In this document: positions 24,158-35,559 of the stretch, piece by piece
How the letters are laid out: each line of letters begins with the position of its first letter
How positions within the stretch are numbered: the first letter of the stretch is position 1
NCBI GenBank assembly: GCA_035235625.1
Contig: CP141145.1
Span: 27,840,563 to 27,904,562 of the forward strand
Source of the DNA: Saururus chinensis
Lineage: Eukaryota; Streptophyta; Magnoliopsida; Piperales; Saururaceae
DNA length: 64,000 nt
Direction of reading: 5' to 3'
The notes under the pieces: generated by a model
What the model was told of the DNA's origin: nothing
Seen by the model: the letters and a program-made list of their open reading frames with translations, nothing else
Databases searched by the model: none
Position numbers and translations under genes: made by a program

Positions 24158-26992
24158 CCAATGCACGAAGGCATACCACTCTGGGTGCTCAGTGTCCAGA
24201 TGTGACTATTCTCAATAAATAAATCTCAACCGCAACAAGTATACGACTCGTCCTCATATAATCTCATCTTGACTCGACTCAACCCGGGGAGTGCACTCGT
24301 TCCACGAAGGAGCTCAAATCAAAACATGTCCTTTCAGACCAATCAAGTTTCGATTAAGCCACGACCGATTAAACCGGTATGCAATTTCACCACATTACAT
24401 CCAATCGATCAAATTCGATTAACCTCGATAAAGCCTCAATTGGAAATACATTTGCATTCACTTAACTAGACTCAACCCACCTCGGAGTGTGTACGTAAAA
24501 ATACTTCTATGTCGACTCTAGTCCTCACGTCCCATACTATGAGTATTTGTGATGCCATAGAAGCAAATTTAACTAAGCACTAGCGCAACGAACCTTAGAG
24601 CTATTCATTGACATAATGCGTCCCATACCACAAGTGTCTAATGGTTTCTCTTCGGCTGTTCCACACAGCCGATCAATTCTGATTAACCAACGGTAAAACA
24701 TCAATTGGAAATACATTTTCATGATGCATGCAACATAGTACATACATGGGCAAAGCATACATGAATTCTAATTCATTATAGGTGCTCTCATCAGCCCTTC
24801 ATGCATCATTCATAATCATAATAGCAAACCTCATCATCATCATTAAACCCCACATATGTGTGTGTGCACATAGTAGAAGCACTTCACTCAATACATTTCA
24901 ACATGCTTGAAAATAACTCACTACCACACTACACATGTGGATTAACATCTAATCATGAATTGCAGCGAAAATCATAGGAGAAGAATCATTGAAATCATAA
25001 CTCAAATCAAAGTTTGACCACAAGCTAAACACATATAAGATCATTCACTTCATCCTTGAGCCATGACATTCACTAACATTCACACATCAATTAACCACAT
25101 CTTATCATGACATATCAGTCCATTAGTATGTTGTAGCTCTACTGAAAATACACCTAACCATAGAGAATCAACCATTCATAACTTCAAGATGGTAATTCCA
25201 ACATCATATAACCAACCACAAGCCATTCCACATAACTTTAAATATATATACCACAACTTCTAACATCAATAAAATGCTCTTCAAGTAGCTTATTATAGAT
25301 CAAAACACTCCATATAAACATAAACATGATATTTTGAAGTAGATATGTCGAAATAAGCAACATACATAAAATTGTCAAATCCTGTAGTGTAGCCTTTCGA
25401 ACGCCCTGCAGTGCCGTTTGATTGGCTAAACAGGAAAAATGCCAAAATTACAGTATTGCTATTCGAACGCCCTGCATAGCCGTTCGTACGCCAACAAGGC
25501 AGATTCGGCCTTCTTCTTCCTTTCGCATTTTCAAATAGAAACTCCATTGATAAAACTCAAAATCACCATCTAACAACCTAAATGTCATTAAAAGTCTACC
25601 ATAACTTCCAGAATGCTAATCCACATCATAACAAGATAAAACCCTATGAAATCGGGATTAAATATTACCATTTACTAATCATGCCATTAGAACACTAAAT
25701 CAAGTAACTTCATTCAAAGAAACCACAAAATCAAGAGTTTTACCATAGGAAGACTGAAATTTCAAAAGTCTATTACCTTATCCCTTGATTAGGCTTGGAT
25801 TTGATGGTCACCCTTCTTGAAAACCTTACAAAGATATAGAGTTTGAATTAAACTCCATTAAAACCGATTTAACAAAGAAAACCCTAATCAAAAACTTAGA
25901 TCTAGGGCTTGTTGAACATAAAATTTGGATTTTGAGAGCTAGGGTTTGAAGTAAAGATACAAATCAGTAGGTTTTGATGTTTAAAAATGAATCAAAATAA
26001 AAGGGAAATGGTAGATCTAGAAGAGATTAAGAGAAAAGCTAGGATTTGGTGCTTAATTAGAATGGAATTACCTTAAATACCTTCTAATCCGGGCCTAATT
26101 GGGGATTAGGCTTGACCTCTCCTTCTCAGCCTATTTCCAAAATGGGAATGGCTCAGGTTTGCCCTTTTATAGTAAGTTTTGGGTTGCACTAACTAAACTA
26201 ATAGGGTGTAAGTAGAATTTTAGGTTAAAAGTGAGTATTTTACAAATTTGAGTACTAATTAAATCTGATAAAATTCTAAAATTTTTTGTATGAGCTTAAG
26301 TTGATGTCTGGGTTTATTTGACACAAAAATCTAAATTTTGACGGTGGGGCCCACAGGGGTCCTGCCAAACCCTGATTTTCAGAAAAATAGTGAAAATTTT
26401 AAAAAAATCCCAAAAATTCACATTTGATTCAAAATCACTTAAAACCACTAATTGAAAAGTTGATTTTGATTTAAACCATGAGAAACACCATTTATCTTTA
26501 AAACCACCGAATAAATCAGAAAACGTGTTAACCTCACGATAACTGATAATTAAAGTGAAACGAAACCGGTTTAAGATCAGAGATCTTACAGTCATAACCC
26601 GGATAGCTTTTGGGCTTTATACCAAACAACTACCTTTCAAAACCGATGATAGTTTTTGGGCTTTATACCAAATAACTACCCTTCAAAATCCAGTCATAAT
26701 CATTCATAAATGTAATTCAAATAATAATAATATCTTTATGTTTGTATCACAATAAAATCCATCTTAGAGGTGTACGATATGTTGTCATCTTGGCGTTCAC
26801 CCGACCCCTAATAAATATCATCCTTTTTCGAAATAATATTTTATTTAAGAGACGAATAAATTTCAAAAATAGAACGCTTAGTCATAGACTCATAGCACAA
26901 AATTAGAGCTTAAAACCACCTACTATTCATTCTTGAAATTAACCAGAGTAATGGCCAGCAGTTGGAGCCTTGTCTCGTTTTCAGGTTTACGA

Positions 26993-27143
26993 GTGGTGAG
27001 CGGAACCTCCTCTTGCACCAGAACAAGATCTCCTTCCAGGCTCAGAAGCGGTAGAGAGAGTCTCCCCTTGCATCGGGACGATTCCTCCTTTAGACTCGAA
27101 AGTGGTGGACGGAGCCTCTCCTTGCACTAAAACAAATTCTTCC
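26993..27143. repeat. 54-bp tandem repeat (left part), split by a retrotransposon
   Basis: Units at 26993-27047, 27048-27101 and the first 42 bp of a third (27102-27143) share GTGGTG/GCGGTAG starts and a CCTTGCAYNRRAACRA-like core. The third unit continues at 41225-41236 and a fourth diverged unit follows to about 41290. Units are 54-55 bp, so some frames stay open across them, but there is no evidence of translation. Confidence 0.75.
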
Positions 27144-27307
27144 TGATGCAGGCAGAAAAAACAAGATAACATAGGTCTCTTTTGCATTTATCAAACGTTG
27201 GTTTGTGGGGAGGGTAAACTTGTCTTTTCTCTTCTAGCAAATGGTTATTTTAGTTAGTTTGAATTATAAGAGCTTGATATCAATAGAAGCAGGGAAGAAG
27301 CTGAAAC
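27144..27307 (+). repeat. 5' LTR of the chromovirus, first part
   Basis: It starts TGATGCAGG and matches 40642-40805 of the 3' LTR, including a stretch of about 65 identical bases from CATAGGTCTCTTTTGC onward. It is cut at 27307 by the insertion that starts TGTTATGACC. Confidence 0.85.
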
Positions 27308-30300
27308 TGTTATGACCTAGATTTTTAAAACCCTTATTAATTAAAGGACAAACGATAAATCAAGAAATAAATTTTTTTTTTTTTAAATCAAATCAAATCA
27401 ATCGACTAAAATATCCAAATCGTGATAACTAGGGTTCATAAATACAAATATCAAAACATATGATATTATTACATGTGTCAAAATTCGATAAACAATAGAT
27501 TAACCCTCTAAGTACATGTTTGTCATCTGTCTGAAAATAAACAACCAAGTAAAGTTAACTCTCACTCCATTAATTACAAATACTTACATGATTGCAGAAG
27601 CAAGAAACTAGATCTCATTAGTACAATGTCGTCCTCAAATGCCTACCAACGTCCTAATCTCATAACAACCTCTTTTAAAGAACTTGCAAGCAAACAAGAC
27701 TAAATGGGCAACCAAACATCTCCAACCCTTGGAAAAGCGTTTCAAAAGAACAAAAGTATTATTTAATATTTTTTGGATCGGGCCAACATCACCTGATTTT
27801 ATTTGCCTACATACTAATTAGACAACATCTTCAATGTTTCTAACAAGATCGGATCCAGACGTAGTTCTGCTTAAGAATCTACACTATTCTAAGAAGCATA
27901 ACATCACATATGCAATGTTTAAGTATTTTAAAGCAACCTATATTTTATGTAAGTCCTTTAATTGTTCCACTTGTTCTAATTAAACAAGCGATATCAAACA
28001 ATGTAATTAAATATCTCTTGAACCATTGTTCGATAATTAATACCCCCGTCCAATCCCAATGACAAACAGACTCATCAGATGTCAACCTAAGTGACAAATG
28101 ATAAACTCACCATAGACTACTCTCAAAGGTAAATCTATGATGAAACACCCTAGAATCCACCAGGAAGTACCATCACCCCTCCTAGCCCACGAAGGACTTG
28201 ACCGGAGTGGAAGGGCATGACCCACAACTGCATCTAAACAGAAGTGGAGGGAAAAGCCAACCAAGCAGGATGTTAGCTAATCCAAATGCGTGTACACTAA
28301 AAGATCTTCAATAGATCGAAAGCTAGCCCACCTCACGCAGAGCTCCACTACATAGTCAAATCAGTAGCTCCTCAATAGAGCTAAAACTCAGGAAACCATT
28401 TTGAATCCTATCTTGCTCATCATTAAGCCAGGATTTTGAATGACTATCTCAAACCCTATTAGTTCCTTATAGACTAGGGTTTTAAACTTGAAACTGTCAT
28501 CAGTTCATCAACCAAGGCCAATCGTCAAGTCAAAGGCTTTGTTCACTCTATGAACTAGACCCAGACCCCTCTTGAGGTATTTCAGTCTTTATCTTTATTA
28601 GGTGTTCTCGCCTAATCCAAAGCTATCCACCCCTTCAATTAATCTTTCAATAATCTTAAGCTAGTGATAAATTATCATCACAACATCATTAGCAAATATT
28701 AAAACAATAAACAACATAAACAATTAGAACCACATAGGTCCAAGTAGATCATAATATCAATAACTAAATTAAATAACGATATTAGACTGTTTGAGCTATC
28801 GTGCTTTAACCCTCCTTGGGTTAACTTAATAAATCTCTTTAAAAAATGATCATAATGCATATGAAAGTATTAAAGTAATTATTTTACCTTGGACAAGGCC
28901 CTCTCTGTTCTCATGAAAGTCTTTAATTACTCAAGAGATTTTTGTATCATATTGGCCTGTAATTTCATTCACGTGAATGTGGGCTGGTTCGCTCATAAGG
29001 GTATTTTTATCTTTTTGTTTAGGGCTTCTTTGAACCCTAATAGGTCTAAAACTAATCTAAGGGTTACACCTTGACGTTATGACCCGAAGTAATTTTCTTG
29101 CTGTTTAACGGGGTTGTAAACCCCTTGAATTGACCCCAGTTCAATTAACTATATTACCTTAATCCTAGGGGTAAAATAGTCAATTATCTACTTATTAGGA
29201 TTTTTACCTAGCTTGTGGCTTGGTTCAAATTTAGGATACACGTTAACATCTCATTGAGATTTTTATCAATTTTTGAATCCACTCATAGGCCTCTGAACCG
29301 GAGCCCCTAAATTTGGTCATTGACTACCAATATTCTACGCTTCCACTCACAAGGGTAAATTGGTCATTTTAGAGACTCTAGAATTTTTTCCTTATCTGAA
29401 ACTTTGGAAGGAAACTATTCATGCAACCATGGTAATTTTTTTAATTTTTTTTAAATTTGTCTGACAAATCTAGATTACTGAACCGGCCCCAGTTCATAGA
29501 GTATATTTTATTTTATTTTTTAAAAATTAGATTGGACCGAATTAGGTTGGGTGACCCGACTTGGTCCAGCGGCCGACGACTTGCATCACGGGTCTTCTTC
29601 TTCTGCTACCAGCCAGAGGCTGTTCAGCATTGCAGTGGAGGAGGGGGCGGCTCAGGGGTACCTGGACCGCCGGCACACACCGTCCGGTGGCTAGCCGACG
29701 ACCAAAAGGCCCGATGACTGGCCTCTCGTCTCGGCCCAGCAAGGGACTAGCCCAACTAGACTGCCACCACATGATGGTTTTGGGAGGCTAGGTCCAGTCC
29801 TAGGCCATCGACGGCCAAAGGAACAACGCCCCATGTTTTGTTTTTGTTTTTCCTCTACACCAGTCCCGCGGACTATTCAACGGTGGCTGTGTGCCAGAGC
29901 CCAGCCTGTAAAAAGCCGCCGCTTGTTGACAGCTGGCAGGTTGGCAGCCGACTAGTAGAATCAAAAAATTTACAAATAATCTGTAGTATTTAATGAAATT
30001 ACATAACAATAAAACAACAAAATTACATAATAACAGAACAATGATTTCTACAATCACTGTTCATGTAATTACATAGTGCAGAGATCTAATTTTCATTCAA
30101 ATTTATTTAATAAATCTTCATTAATTTTAATCAAAGACAACGACAACTATCTTACCTTACTTGCCGATTGGTTGTCGATCCACCACCACCAGAGCCTCAC
30201 CATTCCATCTTCTCCCCTCCCATTGGGCAAAAGTCTCCCTCATTGTGCTCTAATCATCACTTTTTATAAGAATGAGAATTAGGGTTCCTAATCCCCTTAG

Positions 30301-30657
30301 AAGTTGGGCCAATCCCCCCAATTAGGCCACCTAATTGGGCTACTAAAAATTAATTTTGGAATTCTAACAACCATGCCCCCAAAATGACTTAAACGGCTCA
30401 AATACACGTTTAAATTGGGTAAATGAACCCTATACAATATGTTCAACTTCGAATAGTCGTATCTTCCTCGTTCGGACTCCAATTCACGCATTCTTGGTGG
30501 CATTTTAAAGCTCTTTTTGTCTACTTTCTAATTACATTAGTTTCAGCCTCAAATTTGATCTAGGGAATAAGTTATTATACTAAGAAATTTAATAGGTCAA
30601 ACACCCTATTTTTCACGTATTTAATTTTTGAAACCTGGGAAAATTCGGGATATTAGT
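27308..30657 (-). mobile_element. Degraded solo LTR inserted in the chromovirus 5' LTR
   Basis: It starts TGTTATGACCTAG. Its right end near 30657 is inferred by lining up the two LTRs of the surrounding element. The flanks GAAAC and AAAGC match at 3 of 5 bases, so the target duplication is decayed or the right end is off by a few bases. The complement of the right end reads AATATCCCGAATTTTCCC, like the start of the LTR at 55312. It contains a GC-rich stretch around 29560-29960 and has no retrotransposon genes. Confidence 0.6.
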
Positions 30658-30662
30658 AAAGC

Positions 30663-31076
30663 AGTGCCTCACTATCATTGGATGGTTTAGCATGTAGGGT
30701 GGAATGGGTTGATGATATAAATAGTTACAGAAGATTGTTTTACGGGGAGGCTGGAAAAACCAACTGATGGAGGAATTCTTTGATATTTTGGGTGATCTGA
30801 GCTCATGGATTTGAGTTGTTTAATTTTGATTCAGCTTCCTTACTTGATTGATGTAAAGTTTTGCATGATTCATTGAAGGCCTTGTGGATTTAGGTTGATG
30901 TAATGGAAATTGCAGTATTGAACTTATATAGAAGCATAGTTTTTTCTGTGTCAATCTCTTGATATCGGTTGACAAAAGCTTATTGGAATTACTATCTTTT
31001 AAGCTTTATATCTATTTCTTTCTTGCCTCTATTTTAAACAATTTGTTTGTAATTTGAGTTTCAAGGAGGTGCACCA
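30663..31076 (+). repeat. 5' LTR of the chromovirus, second part
   Basis: It continues the alignment with the 3' LTR after the insertion, from AGTGCCTCACTATCATTGGA to the border GGTGCACCA. The primer-binding site begins 4 bp later. Confidence 0.85.
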
Positions 31077-31079
31077 TTT

Positions 31080-31091
31080 TGGTAGCTGAGG
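31080..31091 (+). other. Primer-binding site remnant
   Basis: TGGTAGCTGAGG matches the usual plant initiator tRNA-Met primer site TGGTATCAGAGC at 9 of 12 positions, and it lies just inside the 5' LTR. It marks where minus-strand DNA synthesis would have started in the once-active element. Confidence 0.55.
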
Positions 31092-31119
31092 AAGGTTGAG
31101 TAGCACTCCATGGCTGCTC

Positions 31120-32321
31120 TAAATATGAATGAATAAATGTATGTGTAGCAGAGCTTAGCTCATTTGATCGAACTTCAAACACAGTCTCAACAACAAATGC
31201 AAACCTAGCTGCAACAATTAACAATGCAGATGTAACAGTTGAATGATCATTTCCAAAAACCCCAAAACCCAAAGCCAAGAAGAAGAAGGGTTGAGCGACA
31301 AATTCCTATTCTTGCTGGACTAAGAAATTGTGTGGTTGGTGATGAAGCAAATGATTCCAGTGAAGATGAATTTGAGGATGCCCAGCAACACCAACAAGGT
31401 GTGAATTGAAATCGAAACCTACTAAACTTCAAACCAAAATTAGAATTACCATCTTTTAATGGTCAAGTCAGTGTGGAAGAATTTTTGGATTGGATGTATA
31501 AAGTTGAAAATTTCTTTGAATGCATGGAAGTTCTAGATGACATGAAAGTTAAATTGGTTACTTGCAAATTTAAGTGTGGTGCTGCAGCGTGGTGGAGCCA
31601 GATTCAAGTCAGTAGAATGAGACAGGGGAAACATCCACTCAGGTCATGGACTCGAGTAAAGCATTTGTTGAGGGGTCAATTCTTACCACTGGACTTCAAA
31701 CAAATATTGTTCAGGCAATACCAGGAATGTAGACAAGGAAGTAAATCTGTGGCAGATTATGTAACTGAATTTCAGAGGCTTGCAGCTCAAAATAATTTAG
31801 ACGAATCATAGGCTCACAAGATAGCTCGATTCACTGGGGGATTAAGGTATAATTTGCAAGAACGGCTAGCTAGTCATCCAATCTATACCTTATCAGATGC
31901 TATACAGTCTGCTATAAGAACTGAGTCCCTATTGAACAAATCTAGAGTTCAAAACAGTAATTGCTCAAAAATCTCTGCTGAGTCTTCTAATAGTGGATGA
32001 ATGAAGTCAATTGTTGATGAAGCTCAGACTAGCAAGGTTGGTACAGGGGATGTGAGCAAACCAACACATAAAGGAAGATACACCTCTGCCCCAACAAAGG
32101 TGAATCCCTATGCACATCCGACACCCGTCATTTGTTACCGATGCAAGAAGCCAAGACACACTTCCAATATTTGCCCTACCAGAAAACCACCCCAAACAAC
32201 TACAGTGGTAGCAGCTCAATTAGTAGAAGAAGAGGGTGAAGAGGATGAAGCAAGGAACTGTAATAATGAGGAAGTACAAGGAGATGAAGGAATCAGTTGT
32301 GAGGATTATGTTACAGCTTAG
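31120..32321 (+). pseudogene. Retrotransposon gag remnant
   Basis: The reading frame from 31473 to 32321 stays in phase but carries in-frame stops at 31809 and 31998, with further damage upstream to about 31120. The capsid part includes LPSFNGQVSVEEFLDWMY and the usual ending VADYVTEFQRLAAQN. A zinc knuckle follows (CYRCKKPRHTSNIC), with Arg where Gly normally precedes His. It would have formed the particle of the chromovirus at 27144-41219. It is not functional. Confidence 0.8.
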
Positions 32322-32399
32322 TGGTACGAAGACTGTTATATACTCCAAAACAAAAGGAACACCCTCATAGACAAAGCATCTTCTCCACTACCGGAACTG

Positions 32400-32690
32400 T
32401 GAAATAGAGAATTTGCAAGGTTATTATTGATGGTGGAAGTACAAAGAACATCATAGCTAAGTCAGTGGTGGATAATTTGAAACTGGAGACTATCAAACAC
32501 CCTAAGCCATATTCTTTGGGCTAGATAAAGGATGTCGGAGAGCTATGAGTCACAGAATAGTGCTTAGTTCCTTTCACTATAGGCAAGTCATACAATGACA
32601 ACATCTTATGCAATGTCATACATATGAATGCTTGCCATATTATCTTGGGAAGGTCATGGCAGTATGATCTACACACTCTACATGATGGAA
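32400..32690 (+). pseudogene. Retrotransposon protease remnant
   Basis: The frame around 32425-32480 carries the aspartic protease active-site form IDGGSTKNII, and about 200 bp later a segment like MNACHIILGRSWQYD, normal for plant gypsy elements. Stops interrupt it. Confidence 0.65.
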
Positions 32691-33079
32691 GAGAAAATAC
32701 TTACCAGTTTACATTCAAAGGGGTTTGAAATACCTTGCTACCTCGAGTTGAAGATCAACTTGTGCAACCAGTGGGAGAAAAGTCAAAAGTTCCACCTCAA
32801 ATGGTTCCTGCAAATAGTAAGAGTGATCAAACAGTTAATAGAGAAGCTCCAAAGGAAGTAACAAGATAGCTATGAATGAAAACCTTGCTGTTAGTTCACA
32901 ACATCAGGAAAAATCTTAGGGAAACAAAAACTATATTTGTGTTAGTCAACAAAAGTCAGGAATTAGCTCATTTAGTCCACCTGCAACTCCAAACTGAAGT
33001 GCAAAAATTGTTGGATAGATATAACTCTTTGGTGGATGATGAACTCCCACATCAATTGCCTCCCATGCGTGAGACACAA

Positions 33080-33477
33080 CATCAAATTGATTTGGTACCA
33101 GGGACATCTTTGCCTCACTAATCACATTACAGCATGAGTCCCCTAGAACATGTTGAGTTGCAACGGCAAGTTGAAGACTTAATGGAGCAAGGACTGATAC
33201 AAGAGAATCTCAGCCCTTGTGCAGTGCCAACTTTATTGGTTCCAAAGAAGGATGGGACTTGGCTCACGTGTGTTGATAGCCAGGCAATCAACAAGATAAC
33301 TATTAAGCACTGGTTTCCAATTCCAAGACTTGATGACATGTTGGATGTTCTAGCTAGATCAAGGATCTTTTCCAAGATAGATCTGCGAAGTGGGTACCCT
33401 CAAATCAGGATACGTCTAGGGGATGAATGGAAGACGACTTTTAAAACCAAAGAGGGATTATATGAGTGGTTGGTTAT
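33080..33477 (+). pseudogene. Reverse transcriptase remnant, N-terminal half
   Basis: It shows the gypsy RT blocks [29 protein letters not shown] (with Pro where His is usual) and [18 protein letters not shown]. The frame is open from 33134 until the solo LTR at 33478 splits it. It continues at 38462. Confidence 0.88.
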
Positions 33478-35559
33478 TGTAAGGTCCCTGATTTTTCTAC
33501 GATTTTTTGGGATTTTTCTGCCATTTTTCTGGTTATTTTCGGCAGGAAAATGTGACGTTTCAGCGTAGGGGTATTTGTGTCTTTTCCTCGTATTTATACC
33601 CGTAGAGTCGGGTGTGGGGCTTAGTCGCGGGCCACGGGCCTCGCTGCGCGCTTACGGCGCGAATTTTGGAGGTTCGACGCGTAACCAGTGGGTTAACGCG
33701 CATTGAGCGTACGTTTGGAAAAAGAAAAAGAAAAAAAAAATAAAAAGGAAAATTGGATCGGGATCGGGATCACCCGATCCAGAACCTGGTTGGATGAACA
33801 GTGGCCCCCCCCCCATTTTCGCCTGTTCCCTGTGCTCGGCCGCCGCCGGCCGCCGGCAGGCCACTGGACGCCGGCACAGGCTCCGCCCAGGCGGTGCGAC
33901 GCCGAGGGGCCACTGCCCCGGCCGCCCACGGCCGCTCCGCCCCGATTTTCCCGGTTTGCCCCTTTCACTGTCATTTTTGGATTCCGCCGCCGCCTTAGGC
34001 CAGCAAGGGCCGGCCGGCCGCCCACGGCTCCGCCATGGGCCGGCGACGGCGGGAGGCCACTCCCCCCGGCCCCGGACGGCCCCAGCTCCGCCGTCCCGCT
34101 CCCTCTCTCTGCTGCCCTGTTTCCGCCCCCACTGTGTTTCACTCCGTTCCGCCGCCGCCACGGGCCGGCACGGCCCGACCGGCCGGCCACGGCTCCGCCC
34201 TGGGCCGGCGACGGCGAGGAGCCCCTCCTCCCGGCCCGGTGGGCCTCGGCACCGCCGCCCCACCCTCTTCCTCCCTCTGTGCACTGTTCCGCCGACGGAC
34301 TGTTTGGGCAAACAGTGGCCGCCGGCGGTGATCTGCGGCCGATTTGGCCTTCCCCCAGTCCCGCCTTGCTCCGGCGAAGGCAGTGGACTACACCTCCGTG
34401 CCCGATTCGGTCGCCGCCCCCATGGCCGCTCCGCCCTTACGGGTTTTCTCCGGTCGTCCCCTTATTTTGGCCTGCGTCCGTTTTGGACGTGGTGACTGAC
34501 GTTATCAGTCGGACGCCGGATTTGTTTTGGTGGACCTTAGTTCGGCTCCGCCCAGCCCGGTGATGCCAATGGGCCACCCCTCTGGGTCTTGTGCAGCCTT
34601 GCGGCCCGTAGCCGCAGCTAGTCCGCCTTACCGGCATGTGTGCCGTTGACCCTTCTTGCCCATTTTACGCCGTCGGTACCGGACGGCCTCGGGCAAGAAT
34701 TTGTATGTCTTACCTTGACAGAAGGTGGACGAGTTCACCTGCTCAGGCCTTGGCCAGTGACGGCCTCATGGCCTTTGCTCGACCGTGAACCCTCCCCTTG
34801 CTCTCTGCCGTGCGAGATGCACAGCCGCTCGCACCATGGGTTTTGGTTGTGGGTGGCGATCGGCGATGTCGCCACTTTGATTGGCCACCGCTAGGGCCTT
34901 AGCCCGGTTGGCTTTTGTGGGCCCTGGGTTGCCTCATTTCAGCCATCTCCCCCGCCCTTTGGGCCGCGTGTGCATGTGGCCACGCGTGTACTTCTGGGTT
35001 TAGGCGCTGCATTCGTGCCGCCTAACCATCGGTTGGCGTTGCCACCTAGTGGAGTTGACCACTAGAGCCGTCCTCCACCACCTCTCCTTTGATTCTCGAG
35101 CGTTGCCCCACGCTCTCCGCCCGTATGTGGGCCTTTGTTGACCGAAATCGTCGCCGTTGGGTGCTGTCCACGGCCGATTTCGACGTCTTTGTGGCCGGCT
35201 GAGCACGTTTTGACCACCGGCCGATCTTTAGAGTGTACACCATCGACTTCGGGTCGCACCGCCACATATGTTGGCTTGACAGTTCTCCCGGCCGCCCTAG
35301 TGTGCCGCCGTGGATCGCGGGTTTTGCCGCATTGATATCTGACACTCTGTTTGGCCGTGATAGTTCCGGCGCATTTTGAAATCCTCGGGACAGCAGCTCT
35401 CTCAGCCAGGCAACGGTTTTGACCGCCAACTCCGCCGCCGACGCCGCCACCGTCGTGTGCTCGCCATCGAACGTCATGATTACGAGGTAGGGGAGCTTTG
35501 AACTCGTAAATTCATGAAGCATGCTTTGAATGAGTAGCAGCATGCTAGGATTGTATGAT

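Larger units (their letters stand above)
21375..26590 (-). mobile_element. Solo LTR inserted in the old LTR
   Basis: It begins TGTCACGCCCC and ends GATCTTACA. The target duplication GTCAT is perfect (21370-21374 and 26591-26595). It is 5216 bp long, of which 1430 bp belong to a nested element. No gag or pol sequence is present, so it is a solo LTR rather than a full element. Read on the minus strand it starts TGTAAGATCTCTGATC, similar to the LTR at 33478 (TGTAAGGTCCCTGATT), which suggests one lineage, perhaps Tekay/Del-like chromoviruses (inference). Confidence 0.8.

Noticed and set aside
26933-27187. Open frames across the 54-bp repeats
   Set aside because: The unit length is a multiple of three, so frames stay open by chance. 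The sequence belongs to an old LTR.
33652-34563. Open frames of 219 and 286 codons in the GC-rich part of the solo LTR
   Set aside because: They have low-complexity Pro/Arg/Ala composition, no domain, overlapping frames on both strands, and lie inside an LTR.
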